Shown: positions 8,346-15,697, counted from the first letter of the stretch. The stretch is 34,357 bases of DNA from CAMBRQ01 sp945870325 (GCF_050313795.1 NZ_JBNPMC010000035.1:1-34357), one strand, 5' to 3'. Translations and numbers: made by a program. Notes: generated by a model not told the origin, from the sequence alone.

Positions 8346-9284
8346 ATGGAACAGGATGCAATCTTACAGGAGATTCCGATAACGGATGTGGAAGGACTTC
8401 GTATTGGTAACGCCCAGGATGACGAGGCAAAGACCGGAGTAACAGTTCTTCTTTTTGATAAGGGTGCCAGAGTCGGCGTGGATATAAGCGGCGGCGGTCC
8501 GGCTTCCAGAGAGACTGGGTTAGCGGATCCGTTGACGGCAGATAACCCGGTGAATGCAATCGTGCTTTCCGGTGGCTCTGCCTATGGGCTGGCAGCAGCG
8601 GATGGCGTTATGTGTTACCTGGAGGAACATGGGATTGGCTACGATACGGGCTTTTCCAAGGTGCCTTTGGTGTGTCAGTCTTGTATCTATGACCTGGGCT
8701 TCGGACGGGCGGATGTAAGGCCGGACGCGGATATGGGATATGCGGCATGTGAAGATGCTAAAGATAATCATCCAGAGTGTGGCAGTGTCGGAGCTGGATG
8801 CGGTGCGACGGTTGGGAAACTTTACGGAATGGACCGTGCTTCCAAGTCCGGGATTGGCATTCATGCGGTGCAGGTCGGGAAACTTGTGATGGCAGCAGTG
8901 GTTGTGGTAAATGCACTGGGAGATATCTTTGATCCGTCTAATGGGCGCAAACTTGCCGGATTGCGGACGGAGGATGGCAGTGGATTTGTAAGTACCTGCC
9001 ATGAGATATATAAGATCAGTAAACGGACGGATATGTTTACGGGAAATACTACCATTGGAGCGGTGGTTACCAACGGAAAGTTTGCCAAGGCAGAGATGAG
9101 TAAGATTGCTTCCATGGCGAGATGTGGCTACGCAAGATGTATTAATCCGGTGGGAACTATGGCAGATGGGGATACGATCTATGCTGCATCTGTCGGAGAT
9201 GTGGAAGCGGATATTAATGTGGTCGGAACGCTGGCAGCAGAGGTTATGGCAGAGGCTATTGTGAAAGCAGTTGGGAATGTATAG
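8346..9284 (+). CDS. P1 family (S58, DmpA-like) peptidase
   Basis: This is an N-terminal-nucleophile hydrolase of 312 residues. Family members are made as one chain and cut themselves to expose a Ser or Thr nucleophile; some remove N-terminal beta-alanyl or D-amino-acid residues. The family signatures VGVDISGGGPASRE, AIVLSGGSAYGLAAADGV and GSVGAGCGATVGK are all present. The likely processing site is NTTIGAVVTN, making Thr236 the probable nucleophile in place of the serine of DmpA. The start is the ATG at 8346, preceded by GGAGGTG; a GTG 15 bp upstream would overlap the ribosome site. It follows the ECF S component, so the pair may import and process a vitamin or peptide derivative. Confidence 0.9.
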   Translation: MEQDAILQEIPITDVEGLRIGNAQDDEAKTGVTVLLFDKGARVGVDISGGGPASRETGLADPLTADNPVNAIVLSGGSAYGLAAADGVMCYLEEHGIGYDTGFSKVPLVCQSCIYDLGFGRADVRPDADMGYAACEDAKDNHPECGSVGAGCGATVGKLYGMDRASKSGIGIHAVQVGKLVMAAVVVVNALGDIFDPSNGRKLAGLRTEDGSGFVSTCHEIYKISKRTDMFTGNTTIGAVVTNGKFAKAEMSKIASMARCGYARCINPVGTMADGDTIYAASVGDVEADINVVGTLAAEVMAEAIVKAVGNV

Positions 9285-9356
9285 TTTTGGGAAAATCCCT
9301 AGTATGAAAACGAAATAAGTATGAAAAATGTAAAAATGCAAAAAAGTGCAAAAAAA

Positions 9357-9386
9357 GTCAAGTGTCAGAGCAATCTGGCACTTGAC
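9357..9386. promoter_or_regulatory. 12-bp dyad overlapping the tRNA promoter -35
   Basis: GTCAAGTGTCAG and CTGGCACTTGAC (one G-U pair as RNA) enclose a 6-base loop; the right arm overlaps the TTGACA box. It has no T-run on the plus strand. It could be the end of the peptidase transcript or an operator. Confidence 0.45.
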
Positions 9387-9411
9387 AAATACAGACAGTA
9401 TATGGTATAAA
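9382..9411 (+). promoter_or_regulatory. Promoter of the tRNA-Trp gene
   Basis: TTGACA, 18-bp spacer, TATAAA, ending 29 bp upstream of the mature tRNA 5' end. Confidence 0.75.
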
Positions 9412-9440
9412 TATCTAGTGTGATGGTGATAGCACAATAT

Positions 9441-9511
9441 AGGGGATTGGTCAAGTGGTATGATAGGGGTCTCCAAAACCTTTGGCGGGAGTTCGATTCT
9501 CTCATCCCCTG
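9441..9511 (+). tRNA. tRNA-Trp (anticodon CCA), atypical body
   Basis: The full cloverleaf can be drawn: acceptor AGGGGAT/ATCCCCT (7 bp), D stem GTCA/TGAT with loop AGTGGTA, anticodon stem GGGGT/ACCTT with loop CTCCAAA (anticodon CCA at 34-36), a 4-base variable loop TGGC, T stem GGGAG/CTCTC with loop TTCGATT, and discriminator G. CCA is not encoded. The anticodon stem contains two G-U pairs, and the D arm looks more like Gln/Glu tRNAs than ordinary tRNA-Trp. It is a single-gene transcript with its own promoter and terminator. Confidence 0.88.
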
Positions 9512-9515
9512 CTTG

Positions 9516-9562
9516 AAAAAATACTGTAAACTCTCATAATGGAGATGTTTACAGTATTTTTT
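9516..9562. terminator. Bidirectional terminator between tRNA-Trp and the Arg/Asp peptide gene
   Basis: A 14-15 bp stem (AATACTGTAAAC / GTTTACAGTATT) is flanked by A and T runs on both sides, so it can end the tRNA transcript on the plus strand and the small gene on the minus strand. Confidence 0.88.
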
Positions 9563-9563
9563 A

Positions 9564-9740
9564 TTATCTCCAACGCTGGTCATTATCATAGTCGCGCCTA
9601 TCGCGTCTGTCGTCTCTGCGATCATCATGTCTGTCACGTCTGTCGTCTCTGTGGTCATCACGTCTGTCGCGTCTGTCGTCTCTGCGATCGTGGTCGTCAC
9701 GGCAGTCACGATGACATCGGTGTGCAAAATTATTTAGCAT
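9564..9740 (-). CDS. 58-residue Arg/Asp/His-rich low-complexity peptide
   Basis: After the N-terminus MLNNFAHRCHRDC the product is almost wholly Arg, Asp and His in repeated RRDDRRDRRDD units and ends DYDNDQRWR. The ATG is preceded by AAAAAGGAG with good spacing, and a terminator follows right after the stop, so it is very probably a real gene, although short. The DNA is an array of GAC/CGC/AGA codons, which also makes repeats such as GTCTGTCGTCTC on the plus strand. No known domain is visible; the alternating charges suggest a disordered peptide binding nucleic acid or another polyion, but that is a guess. Confidence 0.7.
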   Translation of the reverse strand: MLNNFAHRCHRDCRDDHDRRDDRRDRRDDHRDDRRDRHDDRRDDRRDRRDYDNDQRWR

Positions 9741-9852
9741 AAGAAAATCTCCTTTTTTATTTAGGGTATGCAGAATATGTCAAATGTTGCAACAAAGAAA
9801 AGGATATTTGATAGTTGAAGTATACGTGTAAAATTTTGTCGATGGAATTAAC

Positions 9853-9881
9853 TTGACGGTTTCATAATTTCTTTTTACAAT
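9853..9881 (+). promoter_or_regulatory. Promoter for the Rpn-family gene
   Basis: TTGACG, 17-bp spacer, TACAAT, about 145 bp upstream of the start codon. A short hairpin (AAGCCAAAAGGCTT, about 9945-9958) lies in the leader. Confidence 0.55.
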
Positions 9882-10024
9882 AAAGTCATAATATTTTTGT
9901 TCTATATTTGTAATACAAGAAGATCTGTTATCTTTATGAATCTTAAGCCAAAAGGCTTCGTAAAGTTTCGTTTTTGAAATGATTACCCATTATGATATGT
10001 AAAAAGGAAAGAGGAGGTATTTGT

Positions 10025-11110
10025 ATGACAAGTAAACTGCAAGTGTATTTTCCGATGATACGGAGCCGGAAGGAGGTTCTGAATCAGATTTACAGCAATG
10101 AAGAATTAATGAAAATTTTTGAAACCTGGGATGAAAAGTATCAGGAGGAATTCCTGGATTTTTGTACAGGAGTAAGAGGGGTTAAGATGCTTTATGACTT
10201 TTGTGCCAAGGCATTGTTAAATCCGGAGATCTATCCTGAGAGGCTGGATGAACTTGTTTCATTACTTTTGGGTATGAAGGTAAAGATTATTAAAGTGCTT
10301 CCGAATGACAATACACGGATTGCCGATGAGACTTCACTGCTGATTATGGATATTGTTGTGCAGTTAAAGGATGGAAGCATTGCGAATGTGGAGATTCAGA
10401 AGATTGGCTATGCTTTCCCTGGACAGCGGAGTGCCTGCTATTCTGCAGATCTGCTGCTTCGCCAGTACAAGGCAGTACGACGAAAATTAACGAAAGAAAC
10501 ATTTTCTTATAAGCACATCAAGAATGTCTATACGATTGTATTATTCGAGAAAAGCACTCGGGAATTTCATGATTTTCCTGATAATTATATCCATAAATTT
10601 CACCAAACGTCTGACACAGGCCTTGAACTGGAACTCCTGCAAAAATTCATCTTCGTTCCACTTGACATCTATCAGAAATCCCATCACAATAAAGATATAG
10701 AAACACGATTAGATGCGTGGTTGACATTTTTAAGCAGCGACCGACCGGAGGATATCATAGCGCTAATCGATAAATATCCGGATTTCAAGCCTATGTATGA
10801 GCAGGTATATGAAATCTGTCAGAATATTGAGAAGGTGATGGGGATGTTTTCCAAAGAATTATACGAAATGGATCGAAACACGGTACGCTATATGATTGAC
10901 GAAATGCAAAGTGAGATTGATCAACAGAGTGAAAGGATAAATCAGCAGAGTGAAAGGATAAATCAGCAGAGTGAGAAGATAAATCAGCAGAGTGAGGAAA
11001 TTAATCAGCAGAAGAAAGTAAATGCCAGACAGAAAGAGGAATTAGAGCAGAAAGAACGTGATCTCCAGTCGGCGCTTAGACGTATTGAAGAGTTAGAAAA
11101 GAGAAGATAA
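10025..11110 (+). CDS. Rpn family recombination-promoting nuclease / putative transposase (PD-(D/E)XK)
   Basis: The N-terminal two thirds match the Rpn/PDDEXK_2 family: a PD-(D/E)XK-like core with IMDIVVQLKDGSIANVEIQK giving the Asp and Glu-x-Gln positions. It also has the family features RSACYSADLL and KNVYTIVLFE. Relatives in E. coli cut DNA and promote recA-independent recombination. The C-terminal 80 residues are a coiled coil with four near-perfect INQQSE heptads, encoded by a 21-bp tandem repeat. The start is the ATG after GAGGAGG; an in-frame ATG 33 bp earlier lacks such a site. The length is 361 residues. Such genes are usually multicopy in gut Clostridia. Confidence 0.88.
   Translation: MTSKLQVYFPMIRSRKEVLNQIYSNEELMKIFETWDEKYQEEFLDFCTGVRGVKMLYDFCAKALLNPEIYPERLDELVSLLLGMKVKIIKVLPNDNTRIADETSLLIMDIVVQLKDGSIANVEIQKIGYAFPGQRSACYSADLLLRQYKAVRRKLTKETFSYKHIKNVYTIVLFEKSTREFHDFPDNYIHKFHQTSDTGLELELLQKFIFVPLDIYQKSHHNKDIETRLDAWLTFLSSDRPEDIIALIDKYPDFKPMYEQVYEICQNIEKVMGMFSKELYEMDRNTVRYMIDEMQSEIDQQSERINQQSERINQQSEKINQQSEEINQQKKVNARQKEELEQKERDLQSALRRIEELEKRR
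10914..11010 (+). repeat. 21-bp tandem repeat coding INQQSE heptads
   Basis: Four consecutive units begin with ATAAATCAGCAGAGTGA or a close variant, and a partial unit comes before them. Unit length equals seven codons, so copy-number changes keep the frame and lengthen or shorten the coiled coil. Confidence 0.85.
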
Positions 11111-11118
11111 CAATAATC

Positions 11119-11159
11119 AGAGCGGGTCTGCCACGTAAATAAGGGCAGACCCTCGCTCG
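11119..11159. terminator. Hairpin between convergent genes
   Basis: GAGCG-GGTCTGCC pairs with GGCAGACC-CT-CGCTC, with a short T-run after it. It separates the Rpn gene from the minus-strand gene and may stop both. Confidence 0.65.
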
Positions 11160-11160
11160 T

Positions 11161-11400
11161 TTAATCCAGATAATCGCCAACATTGCTCTGATTATATTGT
11201 TTCATAATTTTCATCATAACAGACCCATCAGGCTGTTCTGTTTCTTCAACGATCTTGTACAGAGTATGCTTTCTATCAAGACCGGCTTTATAATGAGCCA
11301 CTTCGTCTTTTACAAGTCTTACGGCAAGATCATGATCTATATCTTCCTTAAGCATGAAGTGTAAGGTCTGGCAAATACATGCTGCTTTAATTCGTTTCAT
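11161..11400 (-). CDS. Small hypothetical protein (79 aa)
   Basis: I do not recognise a named family. The product is soluble and mostly helical in its first half, with a strand-rich LYKIVEETEQPDGSVMMKIM second half. I choose the ATG at 11400 because GGGAGGTGG lies 8 nt upstream; the GTG nine bases earlier would overlap that site. It is convergent with the Rpn gene, and its own leader contains the hairpin at 11482-11530. The function is unknown. Confidence 0.6.
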   Translation of the reverse strand: MKRIKAACICQTLHFMLKEDIDHDLAVRLVKDEVAHYKAGLDRKHTLYKIVEETEQPDGSVMMKIMKQYNQSNVGDYLD

Positions 11401-11796
11401 TCTTTCCACCTCCCATCTGACATAAGAAAAAGAATTCTGTAGCCGATAATTCTATTACGGCAGAAGAATGCACGAATAGAAAAACGAGTAGTGAAATCAA
11501 CTGGACTTACGCCGATTTTGCTACTCGTTTGATATAATTTTAGCGGATTTTTTGCAAAAAGTCAAAAGAGAATTGTATAGAAAATTTGAAAAATATTTTG
11601 AAGAAGGTATGTCTTGACAGTTGTATGAAATTATAGAAAAATAGTTGTAGGAAAAGCGATCTGGGGATGCTGGAGAAGATCAGCCGTCCACGTTTTTTGA
11701 CAGAAAAACAGTGGGAGCAGGTATTGGGAAGAAAAGACCGCTGTCTGGGATGACCGGCGATGAAGGTATTTGAGGGAGAATAAAGGAGGCAAAGCA
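11401..11796. other. 396-bp non-coding region between divergent genes
   Basis: The only clear structure is the hairpin at 11482-11530: AAACGAGTAG pairs with CTACTCGTTT, with an inner AAATC/GATTT stem. On the minus strand it is followed by TTTTT, so it looks like a terminator or attenuator in the leader of the 79-residue gene. TTGACA at about 11613 has only a weak -10 partner. I see no further gene. Confidence 0.5.
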
Positions 11797-12705
11797 ATGA
11801 ATATTCGGGATCTGACATCATTTCAGGTGATTGTAAAAGAGCAGAGTATTACGAGGGCATCTAAGCTACTCTATATGACACCGCAAGGATTAAGTAAGAT
11901 TGTTAAGAACCTGGAAACCGAGTTGAATTGTCAGTTGCTTGTACGGACAGCAATTGGAATCGAACTTACGGAGAGCGGGCGGTGTCTGTCAGAGTATGCG
12001 GATAAGATTACGGCAGATTATGGGGAATTGCGCAATGAGATTCTGCATATACAGCAGAGAAGTCATGGCGTAGTTGATCTGCTGTCTGCTTACGGGATTC
12101 TGCGTCTGGTTACGCCAGAGTGTATTATAGCATTTCGGGAAAAATATCCGGATATTGAATTTCATTACCGGGAATATCCGGATCGTCAGGTGGAGAACCT
12201 TTTCCGGGAACGGGAGGGGAATGTAGCGTTTTCGATTGCTGATTTTGAGGAGGGGCTTTATGATGTGACAGAATTGGAGACGTTTCCGGTGAAGTTACTG
12301 GTACATGAGAGCCATCCTTTAAGCAACAGGGAGGCGGTTACGATTGAAGATCTGAGGTATGAGCCTTTATATATAGAGAGCAGTCAGTTTAAGATTCATG
12401 ATATGATTACGGATCGTTGCAGGTCAGCGGGATTTGAACCGAATATTATCTTTGAGACGAGTGGATTCAGTCTGTGTCACAAGATGGTCAAGGCGAATAG
12501 GGGAATTTCTGTTACAGTGGATTTTGTATTTGATGATATGAAGGAAAAAGGGATGAGGCTGATTCCGTTTGCTGATGGAAAATATGAGTGGAAGATGTGT
12601 ATGATTACGAGAAAGGGCGAGAAGCCTGGAGAAGCGGTAGAATTGTTCGTTCAGCATGTGAAAGAGTGGATTCAGTCGATAAGGGAAGGAAGTATCACCA
12701 GATAG
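11797..12705 (+). CDS. LysR-family transcriptional regulator
   Basis: The N-terminal winged helix-turn-helix (FQVIVKEQSITRASKLLYMT through LSKIVKNLETELNCQLLVRT) and the C-terminal type-2 periplasmic-binding-like effector domain (about 90-295) are both complete. The 302-residue length is normal. The start is the ATG after AAAGGAGG, 7 nt upstream. It stands alone, followed by a strong terminator. A LysR protein often controls a neighbouring gene, but the target and ligand cannot be read here; the C_GCAxxG_C_C and TDT genes downstream are candidates. Confidence 0.92.
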   Translation: MNIRDLTSFQVIVKEQSITRASKLLYMTPQGLSKIVKNLETELNCQLLVRTAIGIELTESGRCLSEYADKITADYGELRNEILHIQQRSHGVVDLLSAYGILRLVTPECIIAFREKYPDIEFHYREYPDRQVENLFREREGNVAFSIADFEEGLYDVTELETFPVKLLVHESHPLSNREAVTIEDLRYEPLYIESSQFKIHDMITDRCRSAGFEPNIIFETSGFSLCHKMVKANRGISVTVDFVFDDMKEKGMRLIPFADGKYEWKMCMITRKGEKPGEAVELFVQHVKEWIQSIREGSITR

Positions 12706-12733
12706 TTGAATGGCATCAACGAAAAGTGGAATG

Positions 12734-12791
12734 AAAACCATATTTTTGGACATTTTTAATAAGAATGAATGTCGAAAAATATGGTTTTTTT
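12734..12791 (+). terminator. Terminator of the LysR gene
   Basis: A long stem (AACCATATTTTT-GGACATT pairing with GAATGTC-GAAAAATATGGTT) is followed by seven T. Confidence 0.88.
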
Positions 12792-12921
12792 GTCGAAAAT
12801 ATGTGATTTATTGAAAATGCTTATAAGTAAAGAATGACCATGAAAGATATCTATATCTGGAAGAAAAAGATATTATGCTATACTATTAATAAATAGTCAT
12901 TATGTAGAGGAGGAAAAAATA

Positions 12922-13413
12922 ATGAATGTAAAACAGGAAATAAGTGTTAAGAAGGTTATCAAAGATGCGGAGGACAACTACAGAAATGGGTATTTCTGTT
13001 GTGAAGCTTTGATGGCAGCAATCAGAGATAATTTTGAACTGGATGTACCGAAAGAAGTAATCGCTATGTCATCTGGAATGGCAGTTGGCGTAGGTCGTTC
13101 CGGATGTCTATGTGGTGCTTTGAATGGGGGAATCATGGCACTTGGAATGTTCTTTGGACGTACAGAGCAGAATGGTCCAAAGGACCCGAAGGTTGTAAAA
13201 TGTATGGAACTGACCAATGAATTGCACACATGGTTCAGAAAGGCAAATGGAAAGAATTCAGCCTGTTGTCGTGTCCTGACTAAGGAATTTGATATGGGCA
13301 AGGGCGAACACAAAGAGCAGTGCATCTACTTTACAGGTCTGTGTGCTGGCAAAGTAGCAGAGATTATTGTGCGCGAACTTGGTCTTACGAATCTGGATGA
13401 GCAGACGGCATAA
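12922..13413 (+). CDS. C_GCAxxG_C_C family redox-type protein
   Basis: The 163-residue protein has the cysteine pattern of this family: Cys26-Cys27 (YFCCEAL), GRSGCLCGALNGG (Cys62, Cys64), Cys94, Cys115-Cys116 and Cys134/Cys141. Members, some of them selenoproteins, occur in anaerobes and are thought to bind a metal or metal-sulfur centre or do thiol chemistry; the reaction is unknown. Here all positions are Cys and no in-frame TGA is seen. A good site AGAGGAGG precedes the ATG, and TATACT at 12879 may be the -10. The TDT carrier gene follows 40 bp later, so the two are probably cotranscribed. Confidence 0.88.
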   Translation: MNVKQEISVKKVIKDAEDNYRNGYFCCEALMAAIRDNFELDVPKEVIAMSSGMAVGVGRSGCLCGALNGGIMALGMFFGRTEQNGPKDPKVVKCMELTNELHTWFRKANGKNSACCRVLTKEFDMGKGEHKEQCIYFTGLCAGKVAEIIVRELGLTNLDEQTA

Positions 13414-13453
13414 GTGAAACTTACATATATTACGTGAGAGAAGAGGTAAGAGA

Positions 13454-14371
13454 ATGAGAGATGTAATTAAGAAGGTTCCGATTCCATTGTGCGGAGTGAT
13501 GCTTGGCATGGCAGCGCTTGGCAATCTGTTGCAGAGTTATTCGGAAGGAATTCGTTATGTCTGTGGGATTGTGGCAGCGTTTTTGCTGATTCTGATGCTG
13601 CTGAAGATCATCATGATCTTCCCGGCGGTGAAGGAGGATATGAAGAATCCGATTATGGCAAGTGTCGCAGGAACATTTTCTATGGCGCTTATGCTGCTTA
13701 GTACATATGTGAAGCCGTTTATCGGACCGGCTGCTTATTATATCTGGCTTTTTGCAATTGCATTGCATGTGGTACTGATTATCTATTTTACGATACAGTT
13801 TATCTTCAAATTACAGATGCCAAAGGTGTTCGCAAGTTACTATATTGTATATGTAGGAATTGCTGTTGCATCCATTACAGCACCTGCGTATGAGAAACTG
13901 GGAATCGGGACGGCAGCGTTCTGGTTTGGTTTTGTATCACTGATTATTCTGCTTGTATTGGTAACGGTCAGATATGTGAAATATCAGGATATTCCGAATC
14001 CTGCAAAACCATTAATCTGTATCTATGCGGCACCTACCAGTCTGTGTATTGCCGGATATGTACAGTCAGTGACTCCGAAGTCTTATGGAATGCTGATGGG
14101 AATGTTCGTAGTAGCAACGATTCTGTATGTTTTCGCACTTGTGAAAGCGATTGGATATCTGAAACTGCCATTTTTCCCAAGTTATGCATCCTTCACATTC
14201 CCGTTCGTTATCAGTGCGATTGCTTCTAAGCAGACAATGGCATGTCTTGCGAATATGGGACGCCCGATTCCGGTACTTCAGTATGTGGTGCTGATTGAGA
14301 CGGTGATTGCTGTTGTATTTGTAGTCTATACACTGATTCGTTTCTTACAGTTTTTATTTGTTAAGAAATAA
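13454..14371 (+). CDS. TDT family transporter (TehA / SLAC1-like)
   Basis: This is a 305-residue integral membrane protein with nine to ten hydrophobic helices, starting IPLCGVMLGMAALGNLL, as in the tellurite-resistance/dicarboxylate transporter family. Family members carry anions such as malate, sulfite or chloride; the substrate cannot be deduced. A site GAGAAGAGG lies upstream of the ATG. It follows the C_GCAxxG_C_C gene and precedes the ZIP transporter, with the long dyad at 14393-14445 between. Confidence 0.85.
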   Translation: MRDVIKKVPIPLCGVMLGMAALGNLLQSYSEGIRYVCGIVAAFLLILMLLKIIMIFPAVKEDMKNPIMASVAGTFSMALMLLSTYVKPFIGPAAYYIWLFAIALHVVLIIYFTIQFIFKLQMPKVFASYYIVYVGIAVASITAPAYEKLGIGTAAFWFGFVSLIILLVLVTVRYVKYQDIPNPAKPLICIYAAPTSLCIAGYVQSVTPKSYGMLMGMFVVATILYVFALVKAIGYLKLPFFPSYASFTFPFVISAIASKQTMACLANMGRPIPVLQYVVLIETVIAVVFVVYTLIRFLQFLFVKK

Positions 14372-14392
14372 GTAGAATAGCGAAATATAAGA

Positions 14393-14445
14393 ACCATACA
14401 TTTTCCTTGCCATATACTGAATATGAGGTGAGGAAAATGTATGGT
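14393..14445 (+). promoter_or_regulatory. Long hairpin enclosing the ZIP ribosome site and start codon
   Basis: ACCATACATTTTCCT (14393-14407) is perfectly complementary to AGGAAAATGTATGGT (14431-14445), and four more pairs (two G-U) extend the stem to 19 bp. The right arm holds part of the ribosome site GAGGTGAGG and the ATG at 14437. As RNA it would hide the start; as DNA it is a large dyad for a regulator. Confidence 0.7.
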
Positions 14446-15204
14446 ATTCTATGGACGTTCTTAGGAACATTACTTACATTCTCCGTAACGACACTTGGCG
14501 CTGCGGGGATTTTTTTTGTGAAGAAGGAGATGGGCGGGAAGATACAGAGTGGATTCTTAGGATTCGCCGGAGGGGTGATGGTTGCTGCCTCAGTGTGGTC
14601 ACTTCTGCTTCCGGGGATTGAATTCGCAGAAGAAAATGGACAGATCAGCTGGTTGGTGATTACGGGAGGTTTCCTGCTTGGCGTGATACTGCTGCTGGTG
14701 GTGGATTATCTGTTGGGGAAATGGGAGAGCCTGAAACTGGAGAAGAGTGCGGCTATGCTGGTGATGGCAATTACGGCGCATAATATACCGGAAGGAATGG
14801 CGATTGGGCTGGCATTTGCATTGGCGGCACAGAACCTTCAGGATGCAGCGCTTCTGTCCGGGGCAATTGCACTTACGATTGGCATTGCAATCCAAAATTT
14901 TCCGGAAGGAACGGCGGTTGCGCTTCCGTTATTGCAGAATGGGATCAGCAAGAAGAAGGCGTTTTTCATTGGAAGTATGTCGGCGGTAGTGGAACCGATA
15001 TTCGGCGTGGCGGCAGCGGTGCTTGCAGGAGCAGTAAGAGTCGGGATGCCGTGGTTCCTGTCTTTCGCTGCGGGGGCGATGATCTATGTAGTCGTTCAGG
15101 AACTGATACCGGAGGCTTATGCAGGAGAAGGAGAGAAGTCAGGGACGTTGGGATTTATCGTGGGATTCTTGGTGATGATGATATTGGATGTGGCGTTGGG
15201 GTAG
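14437..15204 (+). CDS. ZIP family metal transporter
   Basis: This is a 255-residue membrane protein with about eight hydrophobic helices. The paired metal-site motifs of ZIP carriers are present: HNIPEGMAIG (about 115-124) in helix 4 and NFPEGTAVAL (about 154-163) in helix 5, plus QELIPEA near the end. It would import a divalent cation (Zn, Fe or Mn). I choose the ATG preceded by GAGGTGAGG, not the TTG 30 bp upstream. The DtxR-family regulator gene is convergent just downstream, which fits metal control, and the start lies inside the 14393-14445 hairpin. Confidence 0.92.
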   Translation: MYGILWTFLGTLLTFSVTTLGAAGIFFVKKEMGGKIQSGFLGFAGGVMVAASVWSLLLPGIEFAEENGQISWLVITGGFLLGVILLLVVDYLLGKWESLKLEKSAAMLVMAITAHNIPEGMAIGLAFALAAQNLQDAALLSGAIALTIGIAIQNFPEGTAVALPLLQNGISKKKAFFIGSMSAVVEPIFGVAAAVLAGAVRVGMPWFLSFAAGAMIYVVVQELIPEAYAGEGEKSGTLGFIVGFLVMMILDVALG

Positions 15205-15211
15205 ATGAAAG

Positions 15212-15277
15212 TTGGGTACACCCCAAAGTACGATTGGGTACACCCTAAAGTACGATTAGGTACACCACATATGCTAG
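15212..15277. repeat. Three 22-bp tandem repeats
   Basis: Units start at 15212, 15234 and 15256. The first two differ at one base and share TTGGGTACACCC; the third is diverged after TTAGGTACACC. Each good unit has an internal TTGGG/CCCAA dyad. The array lies between the ZIP stop and the hairpin at 15281-15313. Confidence 0.85.
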
Positions 15278-15280
15278 TTT

Positions 15281-15313
15281 GGGACGTAGTAAAAATGCAT
15301 TTTACTACGTCCC
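15281..15313. terminator. Hairpin between ZIP and DtxR-family genes
   Basis: A perfect 14-bp stem (GGGACGTAGTAAAA / TTTTACTACGTCCC) lies between two converging genes. No clear T-run follows on either strand, so it is an atypical terminator. Confidence 0.6.
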
Positions 15314-15316
15314 CAT

Positions 15317-15697
15317 TTAGTTGTTTTGAATGTAGTTTTTTATGGCTTCAAAACTTTCCGGGCTGATATCATGTTCCATCTTGCAGGCATCGTTCACAGC
15401 AGTTTCCGGATTTACGCCCAGGCGGATCAGCCAGTCAGAGATCAGTGTGTGGCGTTCGTATACGGATTCTGCGATTCTACGTCCCTCTGCAGTCAGGTGA
15501 ATATGTCCGGTATCCCCAACCGTTATATAGTCACGGTTCTTCAGATTCTTCATTGCAACACTGATGCTGGGTTTTGAGTAGTTCAGATGATTCGCAATGT
15601 CAATTGAGCGCACTTCTGGAATTCGATTGCTTAAAACAAGAATCGCTTCCAGATAATCTTCGACAGATTCTTCTGATTTGTGTTTGGTATAACTCAT
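15317..15697 (-). CDS. DtxR/MntR-family metal-dependent regulator
   Basis: The 126-residue protein has the winged helix-turn-helix (SIDIANHLNYSKPSISVAMK) and the helical metal-binding and dimer domain, with no SH3-like domain, like MntR. By comparison with MntR the metal ligands are Asp14, Glu17, His83, Cys105, Glu108 and His109. Cys in place of MntR Glu99 (ACKMEH) matches the DtxR/IdeR site, which favours iron sensing, though this is inference. A site AGGAGG precedes the ATG. It is divergent from apbE, and the intergenic region holds candidate operators, so it may control both the flavin/iron genes and itself. Confidence 0.9.
   Translation of the reverse strand: MSYTKHKSEESVEDYLEAILVLSNRIPEVRSIDIANHLNYSKPSISVAMKNLKNRDYITVGDTGHIHLTAEGRRIAESVYERHTLISDWLIRLGVNPETAVNDACKMEHDISPESFEAIKNYIQNN

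Noticed and set aside
9539..9742. Plus-strand frame rich in Cys/His/Arg opposite the Arg/Asp peptide
   Set aside because: It has no ribosome site, overlaps the tRNA terminator and is the antisense reading of the repeated codons of the minus-strand gene.
12922..13413. Selenoprotein version of the C_GCAxxG_C_C family
   Set aside because: There is no in-frame TGA, and all conserved positions are Cys.
15212..15277. CRISPR array
   Set aside because: The units are contiguous with no spacers and there are no cas genes.
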